Shown: one piece after another, positions 4,004 through 7,221 of the stretch | Position numbering within the stretch: the first letter of the stretch is position 1 | Layout of the letters: each line of letters begins with the position of its first letter | DNA from: JAABRU01 sp050180235 | GTDB taxonomy: Bacteria > Desulfobacterota > Desulfobacteria > Desulfobacterales > Desulfococcaceae | Reading direction: 5' to 3' | DNA length: 7,221 bases | Assembly (NCBI GenBank): GCA_050180235.1 | Contig: JBFXEJ010000176.1 | Span: 1-7,221, forward strand | The notes under the pieces: generated by a model | Database searches by the model: none | Told to the model about the DNA's origin: nothing | Seen by the model: the letters and a program-made list of their open reading frames with translations, nothing else | Position numbers and translations under genes: made by a program

Positions 4004-7000
4004 ATGAAAAAACTTCTTTCCGTGTGTTTTGTTCTTATGTTTCTCATCTGTGTGAAAAACGCTTTTGCCGCACCTTTGGACAAAGCAGATGTTCCGCCTG
4101 ATCTTGCGCCCTGGATTCCCTGGGTTATGCACGGGCAGGAGAAGAATTTCTGTCCGGAATTCTGCAATCAGCCACTCTCTTTTCAATGCGCGTGGCCTTC
4201 GCAACTGAAAATCACAGCAGCAAAAGAGGGCGGACAGTTCACACAGGAATGGACGGTTTTTGCCAAAACATGGATTCCCCTGCCTGGTTCCGCAGAACGC
4301 TGGCCGGAAAAAGTGACGGTGAACGGCAACTCTGCCACAGTTATCAGCCGGGAAAATATACCTTCCCTGTTTCTGAAACCGGGCAAGCATTCTGTCAGCG
4401 GCATTTTTCAGTGGAATGACATACCGGAAATCCTGCAGATTCCCAATCAGACCGGTCTGCTTTCCCTGACCATCGGAGATCGGGAAATTCCCTTTCCTGT
4501 TTTGGATCAGAGTGGCCGTCTGTGGCTGCAGAAGCGTGAGATTGCCAAAAGTGATGAAGACAGACTTGAGGTGACAGTCTTTCGGAAAATCACAGATGAC
4601 ATTCCTTTGCTGATTCTCAGTCTGATCCAGTTGAACATTTCCGGGCAGGCCAGGGAAATCCGGCTGGAGCAGATTTTGCCTGACGGCTCTGTGCCTTTGG
4701 CTTTGTCTGCGCCCTTTCCTGTGAGGATAGGGGAAAAAGGGGAAATTCTGGCACAGGTGCGTCCCGGAAAATGGGAAATCCGGATCGAAACCCGTTTTCC
4801 CAAACCCACAGATCAAATCGGGCCGGTGAACTGCGCATATGGGCAGGAAATCTGGGTATTCCAGTCCCGCAATGATCTCCGTATGGTGGAAATACAGGGG
4901 CCGCCTTCCATTGATCCCAGCCGCACCGATCTGCCCGAAGATTGGAAATCTCTGCCCGCGTATCTTATGGACAAAGATGCCACTTTGACACTGAAGCAAA
5001 TCCGCAGGGGAAATGAAAACCCCGCGCCGGATCGACTGCAACTTCAGCGCACATGGTGGCTGGATTTTGACGGCAAAGGTTTTACGGTGCAGGATCATAT
5101 TACCGGAACCATGAGCAGCAACTGGTCTCTGTCCATGCTGCCTTCCACTTCTCTGGGACGGGTTTCGGTCAATGGCACAGATCAGTTGATCATCGTACAG
5201 AACGGAAAGCAGGGCGTGGAAATCCGTCAGGGAAATATCAATCTGACAGCAGAATCGCGAATAGAAAAGGCAGACAATCCCATTTCCGCAACCGGCTGGG
5301 ATCATGATTTTGAAAAAGTTTCTGCCACTCTTCATCTGCCCCCGGGATGGAAACTTTTTGCACAGAGCGGCGCAGATACGGCTTCCGGCACCTGGCTGCG
5401 CAGATGGACGCTGCTGGATATTTTTCTCATTCTTATCATTTCTGTGGGAACCTTCAAACTCCGAAATCCGCTGTGGGGAATTACTGCCCTGCTCTGTCTG
5501 GTCCTTATCTGGCATGAAACAGACGCGCCCCGCCATGTCTGGCTGCATATTCTTGTGGCACTCGGACTGCTGCGCGTGCTGCCTGATGGAAAAATCCGAA
5601 GTATGGTTCGCATGTGGGGAATCGGGGCAGTGCTGGTTCTTCTGGTGCTGACGATTCCCTTTATGGTTCTTCAGATTCGGCATGGCATGTATCCGCAGTT
5701 GGAATATCCCTGGAAAAGTTATGATTCCACCGCTGGCATTGCGACAAAACAGATGGTCACTGATGCTGTTCAGGAAACAGAAACATACATGCAGGGACAG
5801 GACATGTATATGCAGCGCAGCAAAATGAACGCACCGGAGCCGATGCAGTCTGCGGATGACAAATCATCGGGTTCCTATTACAAACGAAAAAAACAGGCTG
5901 TGTTCACCCATGATCCCAATGCCAGTGTGCAGACCGGGCCTGGGCTTCCGGCATGGGAATGGAATTCTGCGGAGATTCAGTGGAACGGGCCGGTCAGCAA
6001 ATCACAGGAAATCCGCTTCTGGCTTATCTCTCCGGGCATGAACCTGATTTTTGCCTTTGTCCGTGTCATATTTCTGGCTTTGTTTATCTTCGGTCTGCTG
6101 GATATCCGCAAACAGTGGAGCAGTGCGGGGCAGAAACTTTCCGCTGTCACGGTCTGCGCTCTGCTGTTTTTCTGCTTTGGAATTCTGAACGAAGCACGCG
6201 CGGCCTCATTTCCCTCTCAGGAAATCCTGAAAGAACTGGAAACAAAACTGCTCAAACCCCATGACTGTCATCAGCCTTCCTGCGCGGTATTCAGCCATAT
6301 GAATCTGACTGCGGAGCCGGATTCTCTGGAAATTCATCTGGAGGTTCACGCTGCACAGCAGACCGGAGTGCCTCTGCCCGGCAGTCTCAAATCCTGGATG
6401 CCCAGAGAAATTCTGCTGGACGGGCAGGAAATGAACACCATCATCAAAGACAGTTCCGGTATTCTCTGGGTGCTGATTCCCGAAGGAGTTCATACTCTGA
6501 TCCTGAAAAATATGACAGGCCCGGTCAATGAGATTCACCTGCCCATGCAGTTGAAACCCTATGCTGTCACTGCGGATGTGCAGGGCTGGGAAATCAGGGG
6601 GATTGATGCGGAAGGCAGATCCGAAGACACCATACAACTGACGCGGCTCAAGCAGACGGAAGAAAAAATTGCGGAGACAGGCACGGACATTCTGCCTGCT
6701 TTTCTGGAAATAGAACGCATCCTGCGGCTGGGCATTCAGTGGGAAGTGGAATGCACAGCCAGAAGAAAAAATCCGGGTGGCACACCCATCATTCTCTCTG
6801 TTCCGCTTCTTGCCGGAGAATCTGTCACCACACAGGGCATTCAGGTCAAAGACGGGCAGATTCTTCTGAACATGGGGCCTCAGCAGAATGAAATCCGCTG
6901 GCTTTCCGTGCTGGAAAGAGCAGACAAACTGACATTGCAGGCTCCTGACACAGAGGCATGGTCTGAGATATGGATTTTGGATGCCAGTCCCATCTGGCAT

Positions 7001-7221
7001 CTGGAATTTTCCGGTATTCCGCCCATTCATCAGCAGGACGCGGAAGGACTGTGGAAACCCGCGTGGAGGCCCTGGGCAGGAGAAAAAATTGAACTCATCA
7101 TAAGCAAACCAGCGGCAGTGGACGGCCAGAACGTGACCATTGATCACGCTTTCCTGAAATGGAGTCCGGGAAAACGCATGGGCAGCGCTGGACTTGAAAT
7201 GAGGGTTCGCTCTTCCAAAGG
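4004..7221 (+). CDS. Very large exported multi-pass membrane protein with duplicated periplasmic domains (3' end outside window)
   Basis: The frame is open for 1072 codons from the ATG at 4004 to the window end, so the gene is partial. AAAGGGG lies 6 bases upstream. Residues 1-22 form a signal peptide ending NAFA. Residues 23-467 are a beta-rich periplasmic region. Membrane segments follow at about 468-486, 489-503, 512-526 and 538-558, then a loop (559-677) rich in M, Q and K with QTGPGLPAW at 643-651, then segments at about 679-701 and 712-728. A second periplasmic region starts near 734 after an ARA-A sequence. The two periplasmic regions are homologous: C54-NQP...C62-A matches C755-HQP..C760-A, IPLPGS...WP (91-101) matches VPLPGS...W.P (789-800), and EIWVF (282) matches EIWIL (988). 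I know no named family. A scaffold or sensor role at the inner membrane is inference. Long open frames on the opposite strand are shadows. Confidence 0.9.
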   Translation, partial: MKKLLSVCFVLMFLICVKNAFAAPLDKADVPPDLAPWIPWVMHGQEKNFCPEFCNQPLSFQCAWPSQLKITAAKEGGQFTQEWTVFAKTWIPLPGSAERWPEKVTVNGNSATVISRENIPSLFLKPGKHSVSGIFQWNDIPEILQIPNQTGLLSLTIGDREIPFPVLDQSGRLWLQKREIAKSDEDRLEVTVFRKITDDIPLLILSLIQLNISGQAREIRLEQILPDGSVPLALSAPFPVRIGEKGEILAQVRPGKWEIRIETRFPKPTDQIGPVNCAYGQEIWVFQSRNDLRMVEIQGPPSIDPSRTDLPEDWKSLPAYLMDKDATLTLKQIRRGNENPAPDRLQLQRTWWLDFDGKGFTVQDHITGTMSSNWSLSMLPSTSLGRVSVNGTDQLIIVQNGKQGVEIRQGNINLTAESRIEKADNPISATGWDHDFEKVSATLHLPPGWKLFAQSGADTASGTWLRRWTLLDIFLILIISVGTFKLRNPLWGITALLCLVLIWHETDAPRHVWLHILVALGLLRVLPDGKIRSMVRMWGIGAVLVLLVLTIPFMVLQIRHGMYPQLEYPWKSYDSTAGIATKQMVTDAVQETETYMQGQDMYMQRSKMNAPEPMQSADDKSSGSYYKRKKQAVFTHDPNASVQTGPGLPAWEWNSAEIQWNGPVSKSQEIRFWLISPGMNLIFAFVRVIFLALFIFGLLDIRKQWSSAGQKLSAVTVCALLFFCFGILNEARAASFPSQEILKELETKLLKPHDCHQPSCAVFSHMNLTAEPDSLEIHLEVHAAQQTGVPLPGSLKSWMPREILLDGQEMNTIIKDSSGILWVLIPEGVHTLILKNMTGPVNEIHLPMQLKPYAVTADVQGWEIRGIDAEGRSEDTIQLTRLKQTEEKIAETGTDILPAFLEIERILRLGIQWEVECTARRKNPGGTPIILSVPLLAGESVTTQGIQVKDGQILLNMGPQQNEIRWLSVLERADKLTLQAPDTEAWSEIWILDASPIWHLEFSGIPPIHQQDAEGLWKPAWRPWAGEKIELIISKPAAVDGQNVTIDHAFLKWSPGKRMGSAGLEMRVRSSK

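Noticed and set aside
3890..5683. 597-residue open frame on the minus strand
   Set aside because: It lies antisense to the large plus-strand gene, which has a signal peptide, RBS, membrane segments and internal homology. The minus product is rich in H, Q, R and P without domains, as expected of a shadow frame.
6206..7147. 313-residue open frame on the minus strand
   Set aside because: It is antisense to the second periplasmic half of the large protein, with low-complexity composition and no motif.

Overview
The base composition is moderate, and the gene set suggests a Gram-negative environmental bacterium, most likely a Desulfobacterota-type (delta-proteobacterial) genome. The clues are a YkgJ-type cysteine-cluster protein followed by a small partner gene, a 136-aa conserved orphan that starts MPWVYDPHSGG, IS1-type transposons, and intergenic AACCACGAA...TTCGTGGTT hairpin repeats. 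The taxon is inferred from remembered family distributions; no marker gene is present.

Layout. (1) 1-124 is the right-hand end of a classical IS1-family element, with the transposase C-terminus and the terminal inverted repeat. (2) 174-1399 is a complete second IS1-like element of 1226 bp. It has 10-bp perfect tips, a conserved inner inverted-repeat block and 8-bp target duplications CAAAATTT at 166-173 and 1400-1407. Its transposase lies on the minus strand in two frames that meet at a CCC-TGA site. (3) 1408-1565 is intergenic and holds a 17-bp-stem hairpin. (4) 2604 down to 1566 on the minus strand is a translationally coupled pair: a YkgJ-family protein and a 121-aa conserved small protein. 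(5) 2605-3531 is a 927-bp divergent intergenic region that carries the strongest non-coding signal. It has five perfect copies and one one-mismatch copy of TGTTCCACGTGGAACA, which matches the general ParB-binding (parS) pattern TGTTnCACGTGnAACA. Three copies lie in full units of a 108-117 bp tandem repeat and a fourth in a partial unit. Next to them is a cluster of cruciform-type palindromes. (6) 3532-3942 on the plus strand is the 136-aa orphan. (7) 4004 to the window end on the plus strand is a very large exported membrane protein, at least 1072 residues, open at the window edge, with two homologous periplasmic halves around a membrane block.

The protein genes show no single pathway. The region worth most attention is the possible centromere-like parS array between the two divergent transcription units. 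If real, it would place this locus near the replication origin or on a replicon with a ParABS system, though no parA or parB is in the window. The transposons to the left are intact or recent enough to keep their target duplications. The large protein at the right end belongs to no family I can name, but its internal duplication is clear by eye.
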